Origin: Lumbricus terrestris
Taxonomy: Eukaryota; Annelida; Clitellata; Crassiclitellata; Lumbricidae
Assembly (NCBI GenBank): GCA_949752735.1
Contig: OX457038.1
Span: 67,539,985-67,603,984, forward strand
Direction of reading: 5' to 3'
Length of the DNA stretch: 64,000 nucleotides
A program made the translations under genes and the position numbers. The notes under the pieces are model-generated. The model did not search any database and was not told the DNA's origin. It saw only the letters and a program-made list of their open reading frames with translations. Of this stretch, positions 44,945-55,415 are shown piece by piece. Each line of letters begins with the position of its first letter. The stretch's first letter is position 1.

Positions 44945-46393
44945 TGTGACGCGCGGGGGCGCCGCCTGTCCTAACGTTTCCAACCCCAAATTAATGGGCT
45001 CTAGTGTTGCGCGCCCCCTTAAGCGCGGTTGAGGAATGCTAGGTCCTAGGTCAAGGGTTTTGGTGTCAAGGGTAGCAGGTTCGAATCCTAACCTAGGGTG
45101 TGAGCTTCTCTGGTTACCAAATTCCTCAGGATGGGCCGATTTTGGACATATGTCAGCGGTGGCTGTTAAGCTCACAACAGCCCCACTAAATGGGTGCTTA
45201 TCTGGGTTCGATTCCTCAACATTCCCCTCAGCTCCATCACCCACTTTACCTTCAGCTACCGACTTCACCATTGTTTCACATTCTTTCTGGCGGGAACTTA
45301 ATTGGGCTTGCTGCATGGAAACTAGATTCAGCTCTTCAGCTAGACCGATTAAAATGCTACTCCGGCGCTCCATCAATTGTTCTATGGTAGTCATTTGTTT
45401 CTGTAATACAGCAGGGTCTAAGTCATCAGTATTGTCTGTAGTCCCCAGCTCAAGGGTTTCTCTCGGACATAACTCATCTTCGTCTTGTCCTGTCCCTAAG
45501 ACACTGTCCGTTTCCCCGTCGGAGTCCATTATAATTCGATAGCAGAAATTACTTCACAGTTCTCTATTTAAGTTTCATTTATTATTGAATCAATCAAGCG
45601 ACTGTCTGTCGTTCATTAGCAATTATTTACACAGCCGATAAAATAGAAACAATATTAAAGATTCACGATTAAGGCCCTCCTAAAACGCCTATGTCTCTTG
45701 ACTAGCTTAAGTTTTATCAGATCAGTTCGCAGACTGACTATTTCACACCTATCCGATCAGTTCACAGACTGAATATACCACAACTAATATTTGCACCAAA
45801 ATAGCGATACAAGTTTTATCTAATTGCACCTAGTTCAGGTTCGAGCTCTATAGATTAGGTTGCTTATACTTCCCTTTTCCCATTGATATTTTAGGACAGC
45901 CGATCCACCGTTTCCCGTCCTGTAGAAAGTTATTGAGTCGTCGGCCGATGCCAGAATTTCTCCGTCGGAAGCGTATTATTAATTTAATCGTTGCCGGAAA
46001 TCTTCGTAATTACACATCGATTCACAGGACATCGGAAGAACCTCGTCTTCTACCTGAGAAAACTTGCCAGAATCGAAAATACCATCAATTTCACCACGTT
46101 TCACGATTTCCACAAGCGTAGGTGTTACTCGATTGAATTCTGCTGCCCGACTGAAGGTTTGCGCGTTAATTTGCCGCAAGAGAGCGCTTTTTGGCGCGTA
46201 AAACATCGCGTGATGTCTAACCAATCAAAAATCGCACGTGGCGGAAAGTTCCATTGAAAAATGCATGGGAAGCTAAATATAGCGATGACCGCATCGATCA
46301 GTGCTAAGCATAGCACCCATGAATTCGTAATAGAAATAGCGGCCTTACTTAAGTAAATAAGTAAGGTAGCTTGTAGCAACCTGGTTCGCTACA
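44945..46393 (-). repeat. 3' LTR of the Ty3/gypsy element
   Basis: 1449 bp, identical in length to the 5' LTR. The only difference I noticed is CTTCGTCTTG here against CTTCCTCTTG at 55363, changing one residue of ORF1 (Asp to Glu). It holds a truncated 209-residue copy of ORF1 (45529-44900) that runs out into flanking DNA. Confidence 0.96.
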
Positions 46394-46406
46394 CCCCCCA
46401 CAACTT
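46394..46406 (-). other. Polypurine tract
   Basis: On the minus strand, GTTGTGGGGGG directly precedes the 3' LTR, as expected for plus-strand priming. Confidence 0.7.
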
Positions 46407-48941
46407 ACTCTTAAATTTACCAGTACCCTGGTAAATTTAATAATACTTCGGAGCTCGAACCGGATACATAGTACTTGTATATCATCTAGCATGCTACAGC
46501 TCACAATGTCTCAGAAGTTGCATCAATTGGCATACAAATTTGTGCAATGACTGATTATTAGTCAGTCATGAGGGTTCACATATGCCCAACAACAGCTCTT
46601 AACTAATCGAGGTCTTCACACTGACCAACAAAGTCTTACTAATCTCCTCATTCACATAAACTGTCACAGTTTTTATCATTAATACCTGCCATCAGATTAC
46701 ATACATCATATAGCAATGATATCTCGGAAAGGTAAAACTAGCAATGCAGGACATAGCATTTCCAAGACAACTCAGTAACACAATTGTATAGTCCACATAA
46801 AATAACCAATTGAAATCATATCTTCATTTCACGACTAGTGTTATATGCTAGATCCCTCGATACTAAATTATAGGAGCCTGGTACATTTAAGCGGTAACAT
46901 TACTGCTTACAACCAACTCGATAGCGTTAAACGAGGAATGGCCAGAACCATGCGGCCTTCTTAATAGTAAACAGTGTTATAACTATCGCCTCCTCATGAC
47001 TTCCTACCCAAGGGGATATCAAATCCAAGATGTCAATCTTATCTTCCATGCCAAATGGTTGTTTCGGTCTGCAAGAAGAAGAGTAATCGTTTAACGTAAC
47101 CCCATTAACTACACATAATTACAATCACTTAGCTTAACTACTTTTAGCAATTATCCACAATGAAACTTAACTACACACTACTTCCAGCAATTGCACGGAA
47201 CCCTAGCGAGAGAAAGTCCTCTTAACACATGTAGTCATGTTCCGGCGCCAAATCTTATATTAATCCGTTATTACATTTTTATACAGCAGTAGCATTATTA
47301 GAATTTCACATATAATAATCACAATCAACAAGAATCGCTATAGAAGAATCAATACCTTACACAATTTTATGGTTATGATACTATACTAAATCTCAGGTGC
47401 ACAAGAGTCTGAGGCCATAATCCATTTAAACTTGTCATCAAAAGCCACAAAATGGGAAATGCATCTTCAAGCACACTCAGTCGCTCTCATGCATACTACC
47501 TTACACTATCTCTCAGACAATGTTTGATTTCCACAAACCATCTTTTCTACTGCAATGAACCCGCAGTTCATCCATTCTCCAAGCCAAACATTACAGCAAT
47601 TTACACTTATGCTGGGTTTTACAGGCACGCATTCCTTTTACAACAAGCCACTGTTACAGAGATGAAGCAACGTCAGATCATAAACCTAGGCTACTAATAA
47701 TGCATACCAACATGCACACGTTTCAACATTACATCAAGGCTTAGCTACCTGGATCGAAGAAGGAATTACTGCTCAGCTAAGCATACCCAAGGCATAAAGG
47801 ATTTATTCCCATATCCTATACTAGTCTATTACATTACAACCCCTGCAGGAAGTAGTCTAAGACTGGACGAACTCATCCACAGGCCCAGCTTCACCATTGC
47901 ATGCAATCTCCACTGCCTGCTACAGTGATTCTGCCTCTAAGTCTATAATCCAACTTATTCACTAACTCTCAGGGCGATGCTTACAATTGGGTGCTCTACT
48001 CAACCTTACTACACAATCTAGCACCACATCATCACCAAGTTACTCATTCATCCAATCATACAAGGTTATCCTTCAATCACCACGCAGAATGCTAATTACT
48101 TCTACCATAGCATATTATAATCATAACTTTTTAACTTGCAATCATTATTATGCACATAACATACAAGCACAAAATTTGCCCTTCTTCGTGGCAACAAGAA
48201 GCAATTCAAATATTTAAACTGAGTTTAAAACTACCCTTTTTATTTCAAACTAAAGGACTACTCTTTAAGCATTACGCTGGAGCTAATACTTACTAAATGT
48301 CCTTGTAGCATCACATCACTCTACATTACTTTCTTGTAACTGCTATTAAACACTTACTGTAAACATTTTCACATAGCTATAGTCAACTAGCTTACATCAG
48401 AAAGCACAGCATTTATGCACAAGAAAATAAAACAATGTATTCCCACATCACATAGTTACATATCATCAAAAAGCAAATAAAACGGAGAAGATTCTATTCT
48501 CCCATCGCTTACTCTCGTCGCCATTACACGACCTGGAGGGATTCTACACGAAACAAGTACAAGTACCTTTACTTGGTTATCTCTTATTTATCTCATTTCT
48601 TTATTATTCATCTCATCTACTTAGTTATTTTTATCATCAGAGGACACACATGTAATCTGTAACACTTAAGTTACACTTCACACTAATAAAACTATGCATT
48701 CTCACATAACCTATATCATCGTATTACACTTCATTACTGTAATCAACTTTCACATTTTTACACAGTAAGAAAGCACAATATATCAAAGCACATTAAAATA
48801 AAAATGTAAACCTACATCTCAAGGCCACATATAATATCATCAAAACACAACTAAAGCAGAGAAGACTCTATTCTCTATTCACCTACTTGTCGCCATTACG
48901 CGACAGGACTACCCTAGCATATCACATTACATTACATTACG
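46407..48941. other. 2.5-kb non-coding region between pol and the 3' LTR
   Basis: Strongly strand-asymmetric (plus strand rich in A, C and T, poor in G). There is no minus-strand open frame of note, and no signal peptide, furin site or transmembrane segment that would suggest an envelope gene. Two plus-strand open frames (47452-47697 and 47987-48217) are antisense and low-complexity. Confidence 0.75.
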
Positions 48942-51900
48942 CTATTCTCTATACCTACGGGGCGGTACAATGATCCTACGCGGTCTCGAAGGGGCTACCT
49001 CTTCTTCTTCGCCCGAATCATTGGCATTCGCCAAAACCTCCAGGTCAACTGGTTCAACCAGGTCAGGGATAAGGTCCATCTCCCAGTCTCTAGGGGTTTC
49101 TCCTTCGTATCGTTTTAGTTTATCAACATAAACTAACTTAACCTGTGATCGGGCCGACTTCTGTATTTTATACAGGACAGGACCCAGTTGTGCCATAACT
49201 CGGTAGGGTCCAGTATAGGGTTTGTTCCATTTCTCCTTTACCCCGGGTCGTCGCCTCGGGTAGAAATACCAAACCCAAGACCCAATGGCAAAGGTAGCCG
49301 GTTTGACCCTCAGGTTGTAGCGGGCACTCCTAGTGGTAGCCTGGCGCTGCATAACTTTCCTGGCAGTTTTAAAACCGGTTTGTACATTTTCAATTTGATT
49401 AGCAACAAAATCATCCACATTTAACAAGGTATTCATGTCCCGCACATCCCCAAGCACTAAATCAATAGGCATGCACAATTCCCTTGACAGAAACAACCGA
49501 TTCGGAGTGAATCCGGTACTTTCATTCTCGCTGGCTCGGTAGGCGGCCAGGACGTAGGGCAGATGCACATCCCAGTCTTTCTGATTTTGGGCTACCACCT
49601 TTCCCAGGAGGGCGTTCAGGGTCCGATGAAATCTTTCGACCGCGCCATTCGTGCTCGGCTTATAGGGGGTGGTACGGATTTTGTCGATTTGGAGGAGACG
49701 GCACAGTTCCTGAAACAGGGCCGCCTCGAAGCAAGGCCCTTGGTCCGTCAGGATCTGCCGCGGGCACCCGAACCGGCAGAACACTTCCTTCACGAGGACA
49801 CGGGCCACGGTCGCTGCCTCTTGGTTGCGGATCGGATGCGCCTCCGCCCAGCGCGTGAAGTGGTCGACAGCCGTCAGGATATAACGGTGTCCTTTGCTGG
49901 AAGTGGGATGCGGTCCGGTGATGTCCACTCCGAGGCATTCCATGGGCGCTCCTACGGCCATTGATTGCAGTCGCCCTTGCTTGGGCGGTTTGCCTCTGAA
50001 GTATTGGGCGCAAGGAGTGCATCGCCTCAGTGCCATCCGAACGTCTTCTCGCCAGCCGGGCCAGTAGGCTCTCTTCTGTAACTGGGACAAGGTTCGTTTG
50101 ATTCCCATGTGTCCTCCAGTTATTCCTTCGTGGGACAGCTGAATCAACGCTAACCGACGGTTAGGAGGTGGAATCAACTGGTAGTTAGCGACGTTGCCAT
50201 CCTCTGCATCCAGCCATTTCCTTACCAACAGTTCATCTCTCAACTCCAACTGCGGCCATTGGGAGATTAGGTTCTTTACGGCTCCACTCTGACTCCTTAC
50301 TTCCTCGTAAGAAGGCGGATCGCTTGAGTCCAACTTCTTCTGAATCACCCAGTCCAGATCAGCATCGGTTCTTTGCTCGTCACGCATGACAGTCATGTTC
50401 CAATCCATTGGTAAGCCAGTTAGCCCATTCGAGAAGTCTCGCAGTTCCCGAACAGCTTGTATTTGTGGTGGAATGCGGGACATAGCGTCTGCGTTTCGAT
50501 GTGCCGTCCCTGCCCGGTGCTGAATGTCGAATTCAAACTCTTCTGTGATGGCTAACCAGCGCGCTTGCTGTCCGATGGGAAGAGGGGTTCTCCTCAACCA
50601 TTGAAGCGCCGAATGATCTGTTCGAAGGAGAAAACGGTGCCCCAGCAAGTACTGTCGGTAGGCCTTTAAGAAATGTACGATTGCGAGAAGCTCTCTTTTC
50701 GTTACATCATAATTCTGCTCAGCTCTCGAACAGAGGCGGCTTCCATAGCAAATGACTCGTTCTTGTCCTCGTTGGATTTGCGATAGAACAGCTCCTATGG
50801 CCTCTCCTGATGCATCAGTGTCAAGAACGTACATTCCGTCGTCCAATGGTAAAGCCAGTATTGGTGCCTCGATAAGAAGTTGCTTCAACTGGGTGAAGGC
50901 CATTTCACACTCTTCAGACCAGAGAAAACGACACCCCTTCCTTGTCAGGGCATGCAGCGGTTTAGCAATGTTAGAGAAGTCAGGGACGAACTTCCGGTAG
51001 TACGAGCACAATCCGATAAAACCCCGGACTTCCTTAAGGTTTCTCGGAGTCGGCCAGCTCCGCACAGCAACTGTCTTTTCCGGATCGGTCGTGATTCCCT
51101 GCTCGCTGATCACATGTCCTAGGAATAGTACTTGTCGTTGTAGCAGATGACATTTGGACGGTTTCAATTTCAGTCCCACCTTGGCTAGACGCTCCAGCAC
51201 CTGTTTTAGTCGGTTCAGGTGCGTCTCCAGGTCTTCGGCGAAAACGATGATGTCGTCAAGGTAGATGAGACATACCTCGAAGTTCAGTCCAGCCATTACT
51301 AGGTTCATCATTCGTGAAAAGGTGGCCGGCGAATTGCAGAGGCCGAATGGTAAGACCCGAAACTGGAAGCTTCCTCTTCTTGTGATGAAAGCCGTCTTAT
51401 GCCGGTCTCTTGGATGTACCGCTACCTGATGGTAACCCGCACGGAGGTCGAAAGTACTAAACCACCTTGCCCCGGCCAAAGCGTCGAGACTTTCGCCTAT
51501 GAGGGGAAGGGGGTAGGCGTCCTTCCGGGTTTTAGTGTTCACCGCGCGGTAGTCCACACAAAACCTCGGGGTACCGTCTTTCTTCGTGACCATAACCACA
51601 TTGCTGGCCCAAGCGGAAGCGGAGGGTTCAATGAGTCTTTGCTGCAACATTTGATTTACTTGTTCGTCGATGGTAGGTAGTACGGACATGGGTTGCCGCC
51701 GCAGCGATTGTCTAACAGGGCTTTCGGTCCCTGTCTCAATCTCGTGTTGAATCGCATCGGTGAAACCCAAGTCCCATTCATTTAAGGAGAAGGCCTTCTG
51801 ATTTTCTAAGATGATTGCCTGTAATCTTTGCTGTACTCCCTCCGGCACATCAGCTGCAATCTCTTCCCATAGCGGGGCCAGAATCTCGGTAACATCCTCT

Positions 51901-54284
51901 TTGGTTTGCTTCCTCGATGTCTCGGTGATGACTGCACAAGTAGAATCGGTCGTTGCAAGCGGCTCTTCGTCTGCTACGATAACCGGTTCAGCGGTGCATT
52001 GGATTCCTCTCTTTATCCAGATGGGTCGACTGGTCGGATTCATGACTCTGAGTGGCAGATCAAAAGTCCGGTGTGGGAGCAGGGTCCCTGCTAGAATGAG
52101 CCCGGAGTCCAACAGTTGAGGTCTGACAGCCCATTGTGTGGTTACCGCCTTCAGGTTTGGTAATACTGCATGTGTCGTTATGTCCATTTCACTATTTGAT
52201 GGCACTTGAACATCACGAGAAACGATTATTTTACGACATAGTCCTGAACGGGTTTTACCATGAACAGTGAACCAAAAGTTCCGCACGAGGACCCATCTTT
52301 TCCCCATGTGCCACAGGACATTTTCTTTCACCATCCAAGAGAGTCCGAGAATCAGTTCAGTAACCTGCTCAGTTACCAAGCAAGGAATTTCGAAAGCCTG
52401 ACCTTCGATTTTCAGTTTCAGTACAGTCTCTCCCATTACCCGAATTGCAGACCCATTAGCAGCTTGCAGCAGTTGACTGGAACCGATAATTTCTTTCGAG
52501 TCCACTAACGACGCAGGGCATAATGTCATTTCACTGCCAGAGTCTAACAAAGCTAGCAATTTCTTCCCTCTAATTGTCACAGACAGATAAGCGTCACTGT
52601 TTCCTTTTACATGTCTAGCGTTACTCACCCCAGGTCCTTCAGGTTCATCTTGCTCTCCAGTTGACGAAGAGGTTATTCTGCGAGGACAAACCCGGGCCAA
52701 ATGTCCAACCTGGTTGCACTCGAAGCAGCGTCGGTTGTCAGGAGGTGTTCTTCGGTAGTTTTCATTCGGTTTCTGACTCCATCGTTGATTCTTATAGTTT
52801 GTGCCTCTCCATGCTGAAGAGGTGCGTTGCGGTTGCCATGGCGGATAGTGTCTTTCGGTTGATGGAGTATTTAGCAAGCAGTCCATTCTGTCACTCAATT
52901 GTTTTAATTGACGGGCGATGTCTTCGCGAAATTCTTTCGTATCACACTCTTCCGTTTCATTACTTTCCTTCACAATTTTGACTCGGCCTGGACGTCGTTC
53001 TTGGCGGTCCATGCCATCTTCATCAGCTCTGCGGTAGCCTTCCAATCTCATGGCCGTTTTGTATGCATTGTCTAGGGTGACCGGTTCCCTCTCTCTCACT
53101 TTTAAGGCTAGCTCTTTATCTCGTAAGGCATCAAGGAAAGCTTTGATCGCTATAGTTTCACTGTGTGTTGACCTCGGTCCTGGAAATGCCATAATCATTA
53201 ATCGTCTTATGTCTTGGACTAAAGAACTCAGATCTTCTCCTACCTTCTGTCTGCGAGCACTTAGTTGAGTCTGGTACAAAACCGTTTGGTCAGTGCTCCC
53301 ATGTCGTAGCCTCAACCTGTCCATCAGATCGGCGCATGTGGTGATTGTGTCAGAGTCAAATTCATAGAGAAGTTGATCTACAGGTTCGACCAGTGCGCAG
53401 GTCAGTTGTGCTAGTTTTTCGTCTTCTGTCCAACGATTGTTCTTGGAACACACCTCAAATTTTTTTAGGAACACCTCTACCGACGTTTTTCCATTATAAT
53501 GACCTAGCTTCATGTGCGATCTCACCTTCTCTCTTGTTGAATCGGCAGCTGAAGTCTGAACTTTCTCGGCAGCTTTTTCTTGTTCTGTGTTGGTTGATGG
53601 AGTTGCATGACCACCAGTTGATGCTCGACTTTCAGCAGCAACTTCTTCTGCTGGGAAAGAAAGACTGACTGTCTTCCCTTCAGTTGTTTGCAGACAGTGA
53701 CCTTGACCGTTCTCTTGACAGTTCAGTCTGGCTAAGCTGAATATTTCTGGCGATGAATTCAGCTTCATGACGTTGACAGAATTTTCCATGACTGTGCACG
53801 TCATGGGCCACAGTTGCATCTGGATCGGAAGAGAAACTGCTTCCGCGTAGATAGGGAAAACTGGAACAGGTGGAACCATCTTCTGACCGTATGGCGCATA
53901 CATGGGCTGACCTGTTGCCCAATGTATGTATTCATTGCTGTGCGTGACTCGAGTTTCCGACGACAGGGACACCGTAGACATGATCGGTCGACTCAGAGCA
54001 GATGTGTACGCGAACATCTGAGGAACTGATGCGAAGACTGGAAGGGTTCTTCCGGGTTCTGTTTTCGACTCGCAAAACAGGACATCAGAAGCAGCCGAGG
54101 TGACTGAAGCGGTCACAAGTGACAGCGTGTTACTCGGTGACCGGAATTTTTCTGTTTCAGGAACCGACGAGGGGGGGAAGGTGGCAGCCCATGGGATAGC
54201 AGTCGCTGATGACCGATGAGGATGTGCATCCCATGTTCCCACGTGGTCGTCGCTCAGCAACGAAGAATCCCCCGATTTTCCATC
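48942..54284 (-). CDS. gag-pol: Gag-Pol polyprotein of the Ty3/gypsy element
   Basis: Open from just after the ORF1 TAA (54287-54285) to 48942. Counting from a TTG at 54260, it has 1772 residues. Order: an unassigned N-terminal 235 residues; capsid-like domain about 235-415; zinc knuckle C512-x2-C515-x4-H520-x4-C525; protease DSGS at 573; reverse transcriptase with D938 and YLDD at 1000-1003; RNase H with D1147 and TDHS at 1214; integrase HHCC finger H1377, H1384, C1414, C1417; catalytic D1446, D1506, E1542 (35-residue spacing); GPY-type motif KPYTGPYRV near 1681. All catalytic residues are present and there is no frameshift. There is no ATG near the start (first in-frame Met at 82), so expression by stop readthrough from ORF1 is one possibility. 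Gag and Pol are fused in one frame. Confidence 0.95.
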   Translation of the reverse strand, partial: DGKSGDSSLLSDDHVGTWDAHPHRSSATAIPWAATFPPSSVPETEKFRSPSNTLSLVTASVTSAASDVLFCESKTEPGRTLPVFASVPQMFAYTSALSRPIMSTVSLSSETRVTHSNEYIHWATGQPMYAPYGQKMVPPVPVFPIYAEAVSLPIQMQLWPMTCTVMENSVNVMKLNSSPEIFSLARLNCQENGQGHCLQTTEGKTVSLSFPAEEVAAESRASTGGHATPSTNTEQEKAAEKVQTSAADSTREKVRSHMKLGHYNGKTSVEVFLKKFEVCSKNNRWTEDEKLAQLTCALVEPVDQLLYEFDSDTITTCADLMDRLRLRHGSTDQTVLYQTQLSARRQKVGEDLSSLVQDIRRLMIMAFPGPRSTHSETIAIKAFLDALRDKELALKVREREPVTLDNAYKTAMRLEGYRRADEDGMDRQERRPGRVKIVKESNETEECDTKEFREDIARQLKQLSDRMDCLLNTPSTERHYPPWQPQRTSSAWRGTNYKNQRWSQKPNENYRRTPPDNRRCFECNQVGHLARVCPRRITSSSTGEQDEPEGPGVSNARHVKGNSDAYLSVTIRGKKLLALLDSGSEMTLCPASLVDSKEIIGSSQLLQAANGSAIRVMGETVLKLKIEGQAFEIPCLVTEQVTELILGLSWMVKENVLWHMGKRWVLVRNFWFTVHGKTRSGLCRKIIVSRDVQVPSNSEMDITTHAVLPNLKAVTTQWAVRPQLLDSGLILAGTLLPHRTFDLPLRVMNPTSRPIWIKRGIQCTAEPVIVADEEPLATTDSTCAVITETSRKQTKEDVTEILAPLWEEIAADVPEGVQQRLQAIILENQKAFSLNEWDLGFTDAIQHEIETGTESPVRQSLRRQPMSVLPTIDEQVNQMLQQRLIEPSASAWASNVVMVTKKDGTPRFCVDYRAVNTKTRKDAYPLPLIGESLDALAGARWFSTFDLRAGYHQVAVHPRDRHKTAFITRRGSFQFRVLPFGLCNSPATFSRMMNLVMAGLNFEVCLIYLDDIIVFAEDLETHLNRLKQVLERLAKVGLKLKPSKCHLLQRQVLFLGHVISEQGITTDPEKTVAVRSWPTPRNLKEVRGFIGLCSYYRKFVPDFSNIAKPLHALTRKGCRFLWSEECEMAFTQLKQLLIEAPILALPLDDGMYVLDTDASGEAIGAVLSQIQRGQERVICYGSRLCSRAEQNYDVTKRELLAIVHFLKAYRQYLLGHRFLLRTDHSALQWLRRTPLPIGQQARWLAITEEFEFDIQHRAGTAHRNADAMSRIPPQIQAVRELRDFSNGLTGLPMDWNMTVMRDEQRTDADLDWVIQKKLDSSDPPSYEEVRSQSGAVKNLISQWPQLELRDELLVRKWLDAEDGNVANYQLIPPPNRRLALIQLSHEGITGGHMGIKRTLSQLQKRAYWPGWREDVRMALRRCTPCAQYFRGKPPKQGRLQSMAVGAPMECLGVDITGPHPTSSKGHRYILTAVDHFTRWAEAHPIRNQEAATVARVLVKEVFCRFGCPRQILTDQGPCFEAALFQELCRLLQIDKIRTTPYKPSTNGAVERFHRTLNALLGKVVAQNQKDWDVHLPYVLAAYRASENESTGFTPNRLFLSRELCMPIDLVLGDVRDMNTLLNVDDFVANQIENVQTGFKTARKVMQRQATTRSARYNLRVKPATFAIGSWVWYFYPRRRPGVKEKWNKPYTGPYRVMAQLGPVLYKIQKSARSQVKLVYVDKLKRYEGETPRDWEMDLIPDLVEPVDLEVLANANDSGEEEEVAPSRPRRIIVPPRRYRE

Positions 54285-55415
54285 TTAAACTACAAGTCTA
54301 GGATTAGCACAAATTCTACCCTCGTTTTGTTCTACCCTTAACGCTTTTGGTTCGAGTTCAACTCTATGTAGGGATCGCACATCAGTGATTTCTGAATCAT
54401 CGTTTTCAGATTTATTTTCGATTCCAATTCTAACTAATTTATCTTGTTTTCGACGCATGTAATTTTCAAAGTCAAAATCTCTATACAAAACATTTGTATC
54501 ACAATAATACATTGCTTGACCATGCAACATGTCAGTTGTATTTACTCTTTGACCTTGACCTTGACCTTGTAAATCATTTACCTTTTGACCTTGTAAGTCA
54601 TTTACTTTTTGACCTTGACCTTGTAAATCCCGACCTTGTAAATCTTTTGGTCTAGCACCAAAGTATTTCATCTGTACATCCATTCTTCTTGGATCATCTT
54701 GTGAAAAATTTTCTTTTCCATTTTCCACTTCTTCCCATAAATCTCCTGCTCTACTAAATCTGGGATCCATTATTATTTTACCCTCTGACCCATGACCTTT
54801 TGTAGCTTCATCCCACTTGCTGGAACCAATTGTGACGCGCGGGGGCGCCGCCTGTCCTAACGTTTCCAACCCCAAATTAATGGGCTCTAGTGTTGCGCGC
54901 CCCCTTAAGCGCGGTTGAGGAATGCTAGGTCCTAGGTCAAGGGTTTTGGTGTCAAGGGTAGCAGGTTCGAATCCTAACCTAGGGTGTGAGCTTCTCTGGT
55001 TACCAAATTCCTCAGGATGGGCCGATTTTGGACATATGTCAGCGGTGGCTGTTAAGCTCACAACAGCCCCACTAAATGGGTGCTTATCTGGGTTCGATTC
55101 CTCAACATTCCCCTCAGCTCCATCACCCACTTTACCTTCAGCTACCGACTTCACCATTGTTTCACATTCTTTCTGGCGGGAACTTAATTGGGCTTGCTGC
55201 ATGGAAACTAGATTCAGCTCTTCAGCTAGACCGATTAAAATGCTACTCCGGCGCTCCATCAATTGTTCTATGGTAGTCATTTGTTTCTGTAATACAGCAG
55301 GGTCTAAGTCATCAGTATTGTCTGTAGTCCCCAGCTCAAGGGTTTCTCTCGGACATAACTCATCTTCCTCTTGTCCTGTCCCTAAGACACTGTCCGTTTC
55401 CCCGTCGGAGTCCAT
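54285..55415 (-). CDS. ORF1 of the Ty3/gypsy element, starting inside the 5' LTR (376 residues)
   Basis: The ATG at 55415 lies 865 nt into the 1449-nt LTR. The first 195 codons are LTR sequence. The frame then crosses the LTR end and the primer-binding site (encoding TIGSSKWDEA) and continues to TAA at 54287-54285. Residues 1-110 are acidic with a helical, possibly coiled-coil stretch (VLQKQMTTIEQLMERRS). About 145-185 (PRLGFEPATLDTKTL) is antisense to a tRNA-like B-box. About 255-300 is a DLQGQGQKVN repeat. I recognise no domain. Because it is in the same frame as Gag-Pol, it may be an N-terminal extension of Gag. Yeast Ty1 also starts its Gag in the LTR. Confidence 0.8.
   Translation of the reverse strand: MDSDGETDSVLGTGQEEDELCPRETLELGTTDNTDDLDPAVLQKQMTTIEQLMERRSSILIGLAEELNLVSMQQAQLSSRQKECETMVKSVAEGKVGDGAEGNVEESNPDKHPFSGAVVSLTATADICPKSAHPEEFGNQRSSHPRLGFEPATLDTKTLDLGPSIPQPRLRGRATLEPINLGLETLGQAAPPRVTIGSSKWDEATKGHGSEGKIIMDPRFSRAGDLWEEVENGKENFSQDDPRRMDVQMKYFGARPKDLQGRDLQGQGQKVNDLQGQKVNDLQGQGQGQRVNTTDMLHGQAMYYCDTNVLYRDFDFENYMRRKQDKLVRIGIENKSENDDSEITDVRSLHRVELEPKALRVEQNEGRICANPRLVV
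54811..54828 (-). other. Primer-binding site
   Basis: On the minus strand, TGGTTCCAGCAAGTGGGA begins two bases after the 5' LTR. Its complement ends in ..GGAACCA, as the 3' end of a tRNA would. I could not assign the tRNA. The site is inside ORF1. Confidence 0.6.

Noticed and set aside
44900..45529. 209-residue ORF in the 3' LTR as a separate gene
   Set aside because: It is the LTR-encoded first 195 codons of ORF1 duplicated by the LTR, running out into flanking DNA.
45036..46257. Plus-strand ORFs in both LTRs (168, 88 and 62 residues)
   Set aside because: Antisense to ORF1 or to the U3 region. Conservation between the two copies reflects LTR identity, not coding constraint.
46407..48941. 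An env gene downstream of pol
   Set aside because: No minus-strand open frame, signal peptide, furin site or membrane anchor in this interval.
49188..54029. Plus-strand ORFs across gag-pol
   Set aside because: Shadows of the 1772-residue Gag-Pol frame.
54957..54976. A genuine tRNA gene in the LTR
   Set aside because: A B-box is present, but no cloverleaf with paired acceptor stem and anticodon arm can be built by eye.
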